Source: Dyella sp. S184 (lineage in GTDB: Bacteria; Pseudomonadota; Gammaproteobacteria; Xanthomonadales; Rhodanobacteraceae). Taken from it: a stretch of DNA of 64,000 nucleotides. Below, piece by piece: positions 9,350-18,118 of the stretch. The first letter of the stretch is position 1; the number at the start of each line of letters is the position of its first letter. The notes below the pieces were generated by a model, which saw nothing but the letters and a program-made list of their open reading frames with translations, ran no database searches and had not been told where the DNA came from. The stretch lies in the NCBI RefSeq assembly GCF_009766065.1, contig NZ_LMUE01000002.1, positions 361,731 to 425,730 of the forward strand. Direction: 5' to 3'. The translations under genes were made by a program, and so were the position numbers.

Positions 9350-11005
9350 TTATTTCGCTTCAGTGCCGGGCCGACTGAAATCGCTACCCGGCTTCCACTG
9401 CGGGAACGGCGTGGTTCCCGTGGAGAGCTTGCTGCCGACCATGTAGAGCAGCCGCAGATCCTGCACCATCCCGCTCAGGTCCCAGTTCGGGTCGAACGCA
9501 TCGCCAGGCTGGTGATAGCGGTTCGTGATGTAGTCATCGTAGGCTTTGCGGCCGGCGGTCACGCCACCATCCAACAAGTCGAGGCCTGAGCGCGCATACA
9601 ACACCGGCACGCCGGCCCTGGCGAAATTGAACTGCTCCGAGCGTGCAAAGAAACCCTTCGGCACCTTGTCCGGCGTCAAGGCACGCCCTTGCGTTCTGGC
9701 CGCCTCGACCAGGTAGTTATCGAGCTGCGACTGGCCGTAGCCGATGACTGCGATGTCGTGGCTGGGGCCGATGACGGTCAAGGCGTCCACGTTGATATCC
9801 GCCATGGTCAGGTCCAGCGGCACCAGCGGATGGTTGACGTAGTAATGCGAGCCGAGCAGTCCCGACTCCTCCATCGTCAATGCCAGGAACAGGATGGTGC
9901 GCACCGGTTTGGGCTTGCGATGTGCGAATGCCTCGGCAATCTTCAGCAGGCCTGCCACGCCCGAGGCGTTATCCACGGCGCCGTGGTAGATCTTGTTACC
10001 ATCGCGACCAAGATGATCCCAGTGTGCGGAATAGATCACCGCTTCGTAGGGACGCAGACTGCCAGGTAGCTCGCCAACCACGTTGTTCGACTGGCCGTGG
10101 CTGATCGTACTGTCGATCGCGATGCTGGCCCTGGCGTCGAGCTCGACCGGCTTGAAGCCGCGCATGTCGGCATTCTTCTTCTGCGCATCGAAATCGGCAC
10201 CCGCATCGGCGAACAGCTTCCTCGCGGCTGCCGTGGTCAGCCAGCCGGCGACCGACAGGCGTGGCGTTGGATCTTCGCCGGTCGGCAGGCTGAACTGCGG
10301 GGCGCTCCAACCGGTCTGCACGACGTTCCACGGATAACCGGCCGCCGCTGCATCATGCACGATGAAGGCTGCGGCGGCGCCACGGCGCGCGGCCTCCTCG
10401 AACTTGCTGGCCCAATGGCCATACCAGGTCAGTTCGCGGCCCTTGAACAGCATCGGATCCTGGTCGTTCCAGCCCGGATCATTGACCAGCATCACGACCG
10501 TCTTGCCCTTGAGGTCCATGCCCGCGTAATCGTTCCACTGCTGATCGGGCGCATCGACACCGTAGCCGACGAAAATGATCGGCGAATCCTTGATCTCGGC
10601 ATGCGCCTCGTTCGCCGGCGAGCCAACCACCATCTCGCTGCCAAAGGCCAGTTCGGACTTGTCCTTGCCACCATCGATGACGAGCTTCGCCTGGTCGGCA
10701 TGCTGCAGCGTGGCCTCCACATAAGGCACAGCCTGCAGCCAGCTTCCGCGGTTGGCGGGCTGCAGGCCGATGCGCTTGAACTGCTCGATCAGATAACCGG
10801 TGGTGCGCTGCTCACCCTTGCTGCCGGGTGCGCGACCTTCGAACGCGTCGGAGGCCAGCACCTTCACGTGTTCGCTTACATCCGCTTCGGTGATGCCGGG
10901 TGAGAACGTCACATCTTCGCGGCCATCGTCCTTGCTGCCACCCGAATGATGATGGCAACCAACGAGCAGCAGACTGATGGCGGTGATCAACAGCAAGCGG
11001 TGCAC
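9350..11005 (-). CDS. M28-family zinc aminopeptidase, lipoprotein
   Basis: Predicted envelope-anchored metallopeptidase of about 551 residues. The signal peptide ends in the lipobox LLLVGC. A PA (protease-associated) domain with FVGYGVDAP and DLKGKTVVMLVNDPGW is inserted before the catalytic domain. Metal-binding motifs of family M28 are visible: SAHWDHLG (His and Asp), DNASGVAGLL (bridging Asp), MEESGLLGS (catalytic Glu and metal Glu), ADINVDAL (Asp) and a late YHQPGD (His). GTG at 11005 is preceded by GGGGGAG about 5 nt upstream, so it is preferred to the TTG at 11026. It is convergent with the SDR gene. The likely role is cleavage of imported or periplasmic peptides. Confidence 0.88.
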   Translation of the reverse strand: MHRLLLITAISLLLVGCHHHSGGSKDDGREDVTFSPGITEADVSEHVKVLASDAFEGRAPGSKGEQRTTGYLIEQFKRIGLQPANRGSWLQAVPYVEATLQHADQAKLVIDGGKDKSELAFGSEMVVGSPANEAHAEIKDSPIIFVGYGVDAPDQQWNDYAGMDLKGKTVVMLVNDPGWNDQDPMLFKGRELTWYGHWASKFEEAARRGAAAAFIVHDAAAAGYPWNVVQTGWSAPQFSLPTGEDPTPRLSVAGWLTTAAARKLFADAGADFDAQKKNADMRGFKPVELDARASIAIDSTISHGQSNNVVGELPGSLRPYEAVIYSAHWDHLGRDGNKIYHGAVDNASGVAGLLKIAEAFAHRKPKPVRTILFLALTMEESGLLGSHYYVNHPLVPLDLTMADINVDALTVIGPSHDIAVIGYGQSQLDNYLVEAARTQGRALTPDKVPKGFFARSEQFNFARAGVPVLYARSGLDLLDGGVTAGRKAYDDYITNRYHQPGDAFDPNWDLSGMVQDLRLLYMVGSKLSTGTTPFPQWKPGSDFSRPGTEAK

Positions 11006-11198
11006 TGGCACTCCCCCGAGAGACAAGGGCGCGAATGTACTCAGGTGTCGCCATCGCTAGCAACAAGGCATGCGCAATCGTTGGAACTTGCGATTATGCC
11101 ATGATGCTCAAGGTTTCTCGACGGGCATAAGGATCACGGCCATTTGCCATCGCCGGATCAAAAAAGCAAAGGATGCCTGCCAGGTCGGCAGCCATCGT

Positions 11199-12260
11199 TC
11201 AGCCGATGGCTGCAAATGCCGCCGAGACGGAGTCCTCAGCGCGAGAGCGGCCACGGCCGCGACTGAACCCACCTACGAATGTCCGCAGCTTGCCACCCAC
11301 GACGGCAACCACGGGGTACGCCTTCAGGTGCATCGCAGGGAAGGCACCCGGCGACATGGCCAGGCCAATTTGGTGCTCGGCACGCATTCTTGCCGCTTTT
11401 GCCGCGAACCAGGCCTTGGGACCGGCCAGCAGCGCACCCGTAGCGGATTCCGCCTGGCGCGAGCTCTCGATGGTGCGACGAAGATGGGCAAGATGGATTT
11501 CGCTGAAGGCATGACCCAAAGCAGCGACCTTGAAGGGCGATGCGACGAATTCGTCCAGCAGGCTGCCCAGCATGGCGGCAACGCGCAGCGCGATCTGGCG
11601 GTTCGCACGCTCCGCGTGCGATGTGCCGGTCGCCCCCTGATAGGCGCCTTCGATGGCCTCGATGAGAGTCTGGAATTCCGACTGGTTGAGCGGGCGCTTG
11701 TCCAAGTGGGTCTTGCGGCGATCGATTAACCACGCCTGGTCGGCTGCAGGAAGAGCATGCGACCGATGGGCAGCGCGATGCCGCGCATCTTCGATCGATA
11801 GGCCATCGGCCAGCAGTTGTGTGGTGAGCGCTTCCTGGGTCAGGGGTTCCGCACGTGCAGAGCCGTCCTGGTGGTACCAGCGACGGTATTCCAGCGTAGC
11901 CGCATGAAAAAGTGCCCGCGGCGGTCGCACTGTGGCACGCGCCTCGGCAGCATAATCGAGAGAAGGCGCCATCGGACGAAGCCCGGCGGAACGAGCTGTC
12001 AACACGCGGCCAAGCAGAACCTCGGCCGTAACCAGGTGCTGGTGGTAGGTATCGTGCCGGTCGTCATCAAGCACGGCGAAATAGACGAAACGGAGCCGGC
12101 GACCACGTACGATCTTTGCGGACCGCCCCATGCCGAACGCAGCGCCGCGGTGCCCGATAGGCAGGGCACGATGCGCGGTAGGCAGGTTCCCCAGCATCGC
12201 GTCGATGGTGGGCAGCGAAATGACGGCGGATCGGGCCAGTACGGCCTCTTGCTCTTGCAT
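11199..12260 (-). CDS. hypothetical protein, no recognised family
   Basis: About 353 residues, Ala- and Arg-rich, with no signal peptide or membrane helix that I can see. The reading frame is long and its codon pattern fits the neighbours, so it is likely real. Recognisable landmarks are only local: an N-terminal LRFVYFAVLDDDRHDTYHQHLVTAEVLLGRV segment (broken here by family-unknown sequence), a helical middle (residues 130-290) rich in charged residues, and a C-terminal Gly/Arg/Ser tail (GGFSRGRGRSR). ATG at 12260 is chosen over GTG at 12287; neither has a clear ribosome binding site. It stands alone between the peptidase and pirin genes. Confidence 0.5.
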   Translation of the reverse strand: MQEQEAVLARSAVISLPTIDAMLGNLPTAHRALPIGHRGAAFGMGRSAKIVRGRRLRFVYFAVLDDDRHDTYHQHLVTAEVLLGRVLTARSAGLRPMAPSLDYAAEARATVRPPRALFHAATLEYRRWYHQDGSARAEPLTQEALTTQLLADGLSIEDARHRAAHRSHALPAADQAWLIDRRKTHLDKRPLNQSEFQTLIEAIEGAYQGATGTSHAERANRQIALRVAAMLGSLLDEFVASPFKVAALGHAFSEIHLAHLRRTIESSRQAESATGALLAGPKAWFAAKAARMRAEHQIGLAMSPGAFPAMHLKAYPVVAVVGGKLRTFVGGFSRGRGRSRAEDSVSAAFAAIG

Positions 12261-12641
12261 GCTCACATCTACTGCTGTTACTTGCACACTACGCCCTTCA
12301 TCGCCGATACGGTTGCAACGCCCATCTCCGCAAGCATCACATTCCGTTTGCTACGTCACTTACCATCCAGTCCGGATGGCTGCAATGCCACCTTGGCATA
12401 TCGCATGCCATGAAAGTGTGCGTCCGCTTGCAGAATTCGAGATTCGCTCGTGCTTGTCTCGGCGTCCCCCACAAGAACCGCAATTATTTGCGAAAAAATA
12501 TCGTCCTGCGTCCCTTGGCAAGATGTGAATGACGCAATCCGGCAACAGTCCGTTCCACCATGGCCTCTGTGTTCGTCCACGCGGCCGGTCTATCGTGGCG
12601 TCAATGACCATGCCCCGCGTATCGCCACGAGAGTAACCACC
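12261..12641. other. intergenic region, no gene seen
   Basis: About 380 bp between two divergent genes. The pirin reading frame extends open into it from 12450, but that extension lacks family similarity. I see no RNA structure or clear promoter. Confidence 0.35.
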
Positions 12642-13343
12642 ATGATTGAACGCAGACCCTTCGGCAGCCTGGGCGGAGCCGACCACGGCTGGCTCGACGC
12701 AAAACATCATTTTGCGTTTGCCGGCTACCACGACCCGAAGCGCATGGGCTGGGGTGCGCTGCGCGTGTGGAACGACGACACCATCGCCACGCAGAGCGGC
12801 TTTCCACCACATTCGCACTCGGACATGGAGATCATTACCTATGTCCGCGAGGGTGCGATCAGTCATCGCGACAGCCTGGGCAATGAGGGCCGTACCAAGG
12901 CCGGTGATGTGCAGGTCATGAGCGCAGGTAGCGGCATCACCCATGCCGAATACAACGTTGAACCGGGCACCACCCGCATCTTTCAGATATGGATCATCCC
13001 CGACCAGCAGGGCCAGCCGCCGTCGTGGGGCGAAAGATCGTTTCCGGTCGGCGATCGTTCTGGCCGCTTCGTGGCGTTGGCCAGTGGTTTCAAGCAGGAC
13101 ACCGACGCCCTACCCCTGCGCACGGATGCGCGCGTGCTCGGCGCCACCTTGAAAGCGGGAGAAACGGCCGAATACACAATGGCTGAGGGTCGCTACGGCT
13201 ATCTGGTCCCCGCGAGGGGATCAGTCGAACTCAACGGCGTGAAGCTCGATGCCCGCGACGGCGCGGCGATACGCGACGAAGCCTTGCTGCGGTTGACAGC
13301 ACTGGAAGACGCCGAGCTGGTGCTGGTCGACACAGCGCCCTGA
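12642..13343 (+). CDS. pirin family protein (quercetin-dioxygenase-like bicupin)
   Basis: 233 residues, a non-haem metal-binding bicupin. The N-terminal cupin shows GFPPHSHSDMEIITYV, REGAISHRDS and GSGITHAEYN, which supply the His/His/His/Glu metal ligands of pirins such as E. coli YhhW. RIFQIWI and the C-terminal cupin (GYLVPARGSVELNG) complete the fold. The open frame begins at 12450, but MIERRPFGSLGGADHGW is the conserved pirin N-terminus, so ATG 12642 is used. It lies 37 bp before a quinone oxidoreductase on the same strand, a common pairing in redox-stress loci. Catalytic activity in this protein is inference. Confidence 0.9.
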   Translation: MIERRPFGSLGGADHGWLDAKHHFAFAGYHDPKRMGWGALRVWNDDTIATQSGFPPHSHSDMEIITYVREGAISHRDSLGNEGRTKAGDVQVMSAGSGITHAEYNVEPGTTRIFQIWIIPDQQGQPPSWGERSFPVGDRSGRFVALASGFKQDTDALPLRTDARVLGATLKAGETAEYTMAEGRYGYLVPARGSVELNGVKLDARDGAAIRDEALLRLTALEDAELVLVDTAP

Positions 13344-13380
13344 TCAAAACACGACGGTCACGCGACCGCGGAGCCACGTG

Positions 13381-14391
13381 ATGCCCAATATGCAAGCCAT
13401 CGAGATCATCCATCCAGGCCCCCCGGACGTGCTGCAGCTGACCCAGCGACCGATACCGCAACCCGGCGTGGGCGAGGTGCTGATCAAGGTGGCAGCTGCC
13501 GGGGTCAACCGGCCCGACGTGTTCCAGCGACAGGGCCATTACGCGCCACCACCCGGCGCGTCCGATCTACCCGGCCTGGAAGTGGCCGGCACCCTGGTCG
13601 AAGGCGATCTGGCTGGCGACAACCCGTTCGGCCTCAAGCGCGGTGATCCCGTCTGCGCCCTGCTCGCCGGTGGCGGTTATGCCGAATACGCGGTGGCACC
13701 GCTGGCGCAATGCCTGCCGGTGCCGGACGGACTTTCGCTGGTCGAGGCCGCTGCGCTGCCGGAGAACTACTTCACCGTGTGGAGCAACGTGTTCGATCGT
13801 GGCCTACTCGGTCGTGGTGAAGGCGGTGCGCACGAAACCCTGCTGGTGCAGGGTGGTTCCAGCGGCATAGGCGTCACCGCGATCCAGCTGGCGCACGCGT
13901 TCGGCCATCGTGTATTCGCCACTGCTGGCAACGCAGAGAAATGCGCGGCGTGCGAAAAGCTTGGCGCGGAGCTGACGGTCAACTATCGCGAGCAGGATTT
14001 CGTGGCCGCGGTGAAGCAGGCCACCGGCGGCCGTGGCGTCGATGTGATCCTCGACATGGTTGCAGGCGATTACATCCCGCGCGAACTCGATGCACTTGCT
14101 GAAGGCGGTCGCCTGGTCTTCATCGCCACGCTGGGTGGCAGCAAGGCCAGCATCGATGCTGCGACGATCATGCGTCGTCGGCTCACGCTTACCGGTTCCA
14201 CCTTGCGTGCCCGCCCCATTGCGTTCAAGGGCGCCTTGGCGCGTCAGCTGCACGACAAGGTCTGGCCACTGCTGGAAGCGGGCAAGCTGCGGCCAGTGAT
14301 CCATCAGGTGTTCCCGGCTGCCGAAGCGGCCCAGGCGCACGTGCTGATGGAAAGCAGCGCGCATATCGGCAAGCTCGTGCTGCAGTGGTGA
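13381..14391 (+). CDS. NAD(P)H quinone oxidoreductase (zeta-crystallin / PIG3-type MDR)
   Basis: 336-residue medium-chain reductase without the structural zinc cysteines, like quinone oxidoreductases QOR/TP53I3. The GroES-like N-terminal domain carries AAGVNRPDVFQRQGHY and LPGLEVAG. The Rossmann domain begins LLVQGGSSGIGVTAIQLA, followed by ATAGNAEKCAACEKLGA and DVILDMVAGDY. The C-terminus HIGKLVL is typical. ATG 13381 is preferred to the GTG immediately before it, because GGAG at 13370-13373 lies 7 nt upstream. It probably forms an operon with the pirin gene and reduces quinones or enones with NADPH. Confidence 0.9.
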   Translation: MPNMQAIEIIHPGPPDVLQLTQRPIPQPGVGEVLIKVAAAGVNRPDVFQRQGHYAPPPGASDLPGLEVAGTLVEGDLAGDNPFGLKRGDPVCALLAGGGYAEYAVAPLAQCLPVPDGLSLVEAAALPENYFTVWSNVFDRGLLGRGEGGAHETLLVQGGSSGIGVTAIQLAHAFGHRVFATAGNAEKCAACEKLGAELTVNYREQDFVAAVKQATGGRGVDVILDMVAGDYIPRELDALAEGGRLVFIATLGGSKASIDAATIMRRRLTLTGSTLRARPIAFKGALARQLHDKVWPLLEAGKLRPVIHQVFPAAEAAQAHVLMESSAHIGKLVLQW

Positions 14392-14399
14392 ACCGCGCG

Positions 14400-14466
14400 A
14401 ATTCAAGCGCAAGACCCGGAGTGTCGCCGACGCCAGTGGTCCGTAGATTGGGCAGCACGCGATAAT
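14400..14466 (+). promoter_or_regulatory. candidate Ada-regulated promoter of ada-alkB
   Basis: AAT at 14400-14402, six bases, then GCAA at 14409-14412 matches the E. coli Ada operator AAT-N6-GCAAA in all but the last base. It also contains AAGCGCA of the Ada box. A -10-like GATAAT lies at 14461-14466 with no good -35, as expected for an activated promoter. ATG of ada follows at 14485. The site is a match by eye only. Confidence 0.45.
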
Positions 14467-14484
14467 CTACCGGAAGGAACTCCC

Positions 14485-15564
14485 ATGAAAACGCCTGAGA
14501 GACATGTTGCACTTGTTGCCGACACGCTTAACGACCCGCGCTGGGTCGCGGTGCAGGCGCGCGATGCACGCGCCGATGGCAGGTTCTTCTATTCCGTGCG
14601 AACCACGGGCGTGTACTGCCGCCCATCCTGCGTGTCGCGCCCTGCCCGGCCCGAAAATGTGGCGTTCCACGACTCCGCTGCCACCGCGGAACGGGCCGGT
14701 TTTCGCCCATGCAAGCGTTGCAAGCCCGATCAACCGTCGCTGCAGGAACAGCACGCGGCGATGGTCACTGAAGCCTGTCGGTTGATCGAGAACGCAGAGA
14801 CGCCGCCCACGCTCGAGCAGCTGACGAAACCGACTGGCCTGAGCCCGTTCCACTTCCACCGTGTATTCAAGGCCGTTACCGGCGTGACGCCGAAGCAGTA
14901 CGCCGCAGCACATCGCGCCAGCCGCATGCGTAGCGAACTGGATCGCGGCGGCAGTGTGACCGAAGCGATCTTCGACGCCGGCTACAACGCCAGCAGCCGT
15001 TTCTACGAGACGTCGAACCAGGTGCTCGGCATGACGCCGTCCAGCTATCGCGCCGGCGGCATCGACCATGACATCCGCTTCGCGATCGGCGAATGCTCGC
15101 TGGGTGCGATCCTGGTCGCACAGAGCGGGCGCGGCGTCTGCGCAATCCTGTTCGGTGATGATCCGGATGCACTGGCCCGCGACCTGCAGGATCGCTTCCC
15201 CAGGGCGAACCTGATCGGTGGCGATCATGCGTTCGAGCAATTGGTGGCGCAGGTGGTCGGTTTCGTCGAAGCGCCGGCGATCGGGCTCGACCTGCCGCTG
15301 GACGTGCGCGGCACGGCATTCCAGCAGCGCGTATGGCAGGCGCTGCGGGAGATACCGGCCGGCGTCACCGCCAGCTACAGCGAAGTCGCCCAGCGCATCG
15401 GTTCGCCCAAGGCCGTGCGTGCGGTAGCCGGAGCCTGTGCAGCGAATATGCTGGCAGTGGCGATCCCTTGCCATCGCGTGGTGCGCAACGACGGCGCCCT
15501 GTCCGGTTACCGCTGGGGCGTGGAACGCAAGCGTGCCTTGCTGAAACGCGAGGCGCAGGCATGA
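14485..15564 (+). CDS. ada: bifunctional Ada: methyl-phosphotriester sensor/activator and O6-alkylguanine-DNA alkyltransferase
   Basis: 359 residues in three parts. AdaA (1-85) carries the zinc/methyl-acceptor cysteines Cys45, Cys49, Cys76 and Cys79 (VYCRPSC and PCKRC). An AraC-type helix-turn-helix follows (about 100-185, LSPFHFHRVFKAVTGVTPKQ). The C-terminal alkyltransferase domain has the acceptor Cys329 in IPCHRVV. Methylation of the N-terminal cysteine by DNA phosphotriesters turns the family into an activator of its own operon. AAGGA lies a few bases before the ATG. alkB starts 58 bp downstream, giving the classic adaptive-response pair. Confidence 0.96.
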   Translation: MKTPERHVALVADTLNDPRWVAVQARDARADGRFFYSVRTTGVYCRPSCVSRPARPENVAFHDSAATAERAGFRPCKRCKPDQPSLQEQHAAMVTEACRLIENAETPPTLEQLTKPTGLSPFHFHRVFKAVTGVTPKQYAAAHRASRMRSELDRGGSVTEAIFDAGYNASSRFYETSNQVLGMTPSSYRAGGIDHDIRFAIGECSLGAILVAQSGRGVCAILFGDDPDALARDLQDRFPRANLIGGDHAFEQLVAQVVGFVEAPAIGLDLPLDVRGTAFQQRVWQALREIPAGVTASYSEVAQRIGSPKAVRAVAGACAANMLAVAIPCHRVVRNDGALSGYRWGVERKRALLKREAQA

Positions 15565-15622
15565 TGGAGCTGTTCCATTCCAACCATCGCTGCAAGTTTG
15601 GTATCGACTGTCACAGCGCGAT

Positions 15623-16279
15623 ATGAATACGGCAGATCTCTTCCGCAATGCGATTCATCCCGAGCGCCGGGATGAACCGTTGTGCGACGGCGCCGTGGTC
15701 TTGCGTGGATTTGCGCTACCGAACGAGACCATGCTGCTGCAGGCGATCGACATGGTGGTCGCGCAGGCACCGTTCCGTCACCTGATCACACCAGGCGGTT
15801 TCCGCATGTCGGTGGGCATGAGCAACGCCGGCACGCTGGGCTGGGTCAGCGATCGGCGTGGTTATCGCTATGATCCGATTGACCCGGATAGCGGCAAGTA
15901 CTGGCCATCGATGCCGGATATTTTCCTGAGGTTGGCCGGCTCGGCTGCAGCGCAGGCCGGTTACGCCGGTTTCGTGCCGGATGCCTGCCTGATCAACCGC
16001 TACGAACCAGGCACGCGGCTAAGCCTGCACCAGGATCGCAATGAGCGAGACTTCGATCAGCCGATCGTGTCGGTGTCACTGGGCATTCCCGCCGTATTCC
16101 TGTTCGGCGGCATGCAGCGTGCTGACCCGCAGATCCGGGTTCCGCTTGGACATGGCGACGTCGTGGTCTGGGGCGGTCCGGCGCGACTGCGCTATCACGG
16201 TGTGCTGCCGCTCAAGCCGAACCATCACGATGCGCTGGGCAGCTCTCGCATCAACCTGACGTTTCGTCGGGCCGGCTAG
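15623..16279 (+). CDS. alkB: AlkB alpha-ketoglutarate-dependent DNA dealkylase
   Basis: 218-residue Fe(II)/2-oxoglutarate dioxygenase that oxidatively removes 1-methyladenine and 3-methylcytosine lesions. Iron ligands are His136-x-Asp138 and His192. The 2OG-binding arginines are Arg209 and Arg215 in SSRINLTFRR, matching E. coli AlkB almost one to one. Substrate-loop residues RMSVGMSNAG and WPSMPD are present. It follows ada closely on the same strand and is probably co-transcribed from the Ada-controlled promoter. Confidence 0.96.
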   Translation: MNTADLFRNAIHPERRDEPLCDGAVVLRGFALPNETMLLQAIDMVVAQAPFRHLITPGGFRMSVGMSNAGTLGWVSDRRGYRYDPIDPDSGKYWPSMPDIFLRLAGSAAAQAGYAGFVPDACLINRYEPGTRLSLHQDRNERDFDQPIVSVSLGIPAVFLFGGMQRADPQIRVPLGHGDVVVWGGPARLRYHGVLPLKPNHHDALGSSRINLTFRRAG

Positions 16280-16393
16280 CAAACGGTTTCATCGTTCACG
16301 ACGAAGCAAGCAAATTCGGACTCGACGATGGTGCAAGTGCCGATGACCCGATGACTTGCTACCCTCGCCGGATCGATTCAACGCGAGACCGAC

Positions 16394-17326
16394 ATGGCTA
16401 CCACCCACGGCATCCACACCATCGATACCGGCTTCGTGCGACCGCAGTTCGACGCCGCATACCTGGTCGTCGAGAACGGGCGCGGTGCGTTCATCGATTG
16501 CGGCACCAACCATGCGGTGCCACGCATGCTGGCCGCGCTGGATGAAGCTGGGATCACCGCGGCCGAGGTGGACTGGCTGATACTCACCCACGTCCACCTG
16601 GATCACGCCGGCGGTGCCGGCGAGCTGATCGCGCAATTGCCGAATGCGAAACTGGTGGTGCATCCGCGTGGTGCGCGACACATGATCGACCCATCGGCGC
16701 TGTGGGCCGGTGCCAGTGCGGTGTACGGCGAAGCGGTGATGGAAGCGACGTACGGGCGGCTGCGGCCGATTCCGCCCGAGCGCGTCATCGAGGCCCCGGA
16801 CAACTACGTCGTAGATCTCGCGGGGCGACTCTTGCTGTGCATCGATACACCAGGCCACGCGAAGCACCACCTCACGGTGTACGACGAGCGCGCCAACGTG
16901 TGCTTCACCGGCGACGTGTTCGGCCTGTCTTATCGGGAATTCGACACGGCGAACGGGCCGTTCATCCTGCCCACCACCTCACCGGTGCAGTTCGATCCCG
17001 AGGCTCTGCACGCATCCATCAAACGTCTGCTCACGCTGCACCCCAGCGGGATGTATCTCACCCATTACGGCCGCGTGGAGAATATCGAAAAGCTGGCCGC
17101 CGACCTGCATCAGCAGATCGACGCGATGGTGGCACTCGCCCGCGCCGCGGATGGACAGCAAGATCGCCATGCCGCTCTGATTGAAGCGCTGACCGGGCTT
17201 TACGCGGGTCGTGCGGAAGCCCACGGCTGGACGCAAGGGCGCAACGCGCTGGCTCAACTGCTGCACATGGATATCGAGCTGAATGCGCAGGGTCTGGCGG
17301 TATGGCTGGATCAGAGCCGCCGCTAG
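16394..17326 (+). CDS. metallo-beta-lactamase-fold hydrolase
   Basis: 310-residue cytosolic hydrolase of the glyoxalase-II-like MBL superfamily. The metal motif is His66-x-His68-x-Asp70-His71 (THVHLDHAGG). Further ligands lie in DTPGHAKHH, FTGDVFGLSY and LTHYGRV. The C-terminal 90 residues are helical and match those of uncharacterised MBL proteins that lack the glyoxalase II substrate loop. It sits 114 bp after alkB on the same strand, and its last codons overlap the convergent GNAT gene by 4 bp. The substrate is unknown; thioester or lactone hydrolysis is plausible. Confidence 0.85.
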   Translation: MATTHGIHTIDTGFVRPQFDAAYLVVENGRGAFIDCGTNHAVPRMLAALDEAGITAAEVDWLILTHVHLDHAGGAGELIAQLPNAKLVVHPRGARHMIDPSALWAGASAVYGEAVMEATYGRLRPIPPERVIEAPDNYVVDLAGRLLLCIDTPGHAKHHLTVYDERANVCFTGDVFGLSYREFDTANGPFILPTTSPVQFDPEALHASIKRLLTLHPSGMYLTHYGRVENIEKLAADLHQQIDAMVALARAADGQQDRHAALIEALTGLYAGRAEAHGWTQGRNALAQLLHMDIELNAQGLAVWLDQSRR

Positions 17327-17793
17327 TTCATCACGCCAAGCGACTTGCTGTAGGCGTGCTGGGTCTTGCGACGCACATAGCCAAGGCGCTCGTAGAATGG
17401 GTGCGATTCGGTGCGCGCTACATTGGAACGTACGGTGATCGAGTCAAATCCCTGCCCCAATGCCCAGCGCTCGGCGTCAGTCACCAGTGCACGCCCGATA
17501 CCACCGCGTTTGATAGCTGTACTCACAACCAGACCCACGATCTCGATCCGTTCGCCCGACTCCAGCGTCAAGCGACGCTCGACGGCGATCCAGCCAAGCA
17601 GTGCGCCATCAGCTTCAGCCACCATCACGTGGTGATGGGTTTGCGGCAGCAGCAGCGCGAGCCGTGCAGCAATTTCCATTGCCGTGGCGGGATAACCCAG
17701 TTCATCTGCCAGGCGGGCGATCTCCGCAGCAGCATCGACCCGTGCATTGCGCAGATGGAACGAATCCGCCACCTCAGGCGAGCCTTGTACCAT
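17323..17793 (-). CDS. GNAT-family N-acetyltransferase
   Basis: 156 residues with the standard GNAT fold: an N-terminal [20 protein letters not shown] segment, the central strand [18 protein letters not shown] (acetyl-CoA pyrophosphate loop R-x-x-G-I-G) and the C-terminal [15 protein letters not shown] motif. Single-domain members acetylate small amines, antibiotics or protein N-termini; this substrate is not predictable. Its start overlaps the end of the tRNA-binding gene by 20 bp, so the two are translationally linked. Confidence 0.85.
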   Translation of the reverse strand: MVQGSPEVADSFHLRNARVDAAAEIARLADELGYPATAMEIAARLALLLPQTHHHVMVAEADGALLGWIAVERRLTLESGERIEIVGLVVSTAIKRGGIGRALVTDAERWALGQGFDSITVRSNVARTESHPFYERLGYVRRKTQHAYSKSLGVMN

Positions 17794-18118
17794 TCGGTAC
17801 CGGACGCTCGATCGCAGTGACCACTACGCCCGCATCGGTGGGAAACCCGGTGAGCAGGAACTGCGAACGGAACGGGCCGATCTGCTTCTCCGGGAAGTTG
17901 ATCACGCCGACGATCTGCCGCCCAAGCAACTGCTCGGCGCTGTACAGCGCGGCGATCTGCGCGCTGGTCTTCTTCTCGCCATAGGGGCCGAAATCCACCC
18001 AGATCTTCCACGCCGGCTTGCGCGCCTCGGGAAACGGTTCCACCCGTGTCACCGTGCCGGCGACGATCAATACTTTCTCGAAATCGCTCCAGCTGATTTC
18101 ACTGACCTGCTCAATCAT
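17774..18118 (-). CDS. CsaA/YgjH-like tRNA-binding domain protein
   Basis: 114-residue OB-fold protein of the Trbp111/CsaA/YgjH family, which binds tRNA as a dimer and in some species acts as a chaperone. Typical residues are [33 protein letters not shown] and the C-terminal [15 protein letters not shown] at 18118 overlaps the stop of the upstream FAD oxidase by 4 bp (ATGA), which decides the start against the longer open frame from 18238. It forms a compact operon with the oxidase and the acetyltransferase. Confidence 0.88.
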   Translation of the reverse strand: MIEQVSEISWSDFEKVLIVAGTVTRVEPFPEARKPAWKIWVDFGPYGEKKTSAQIAALYSAEQLLGRQIVGVINFPEKQIGPFRSQFLLTGFPTDAGVVVTAIERPVPNGTRLA

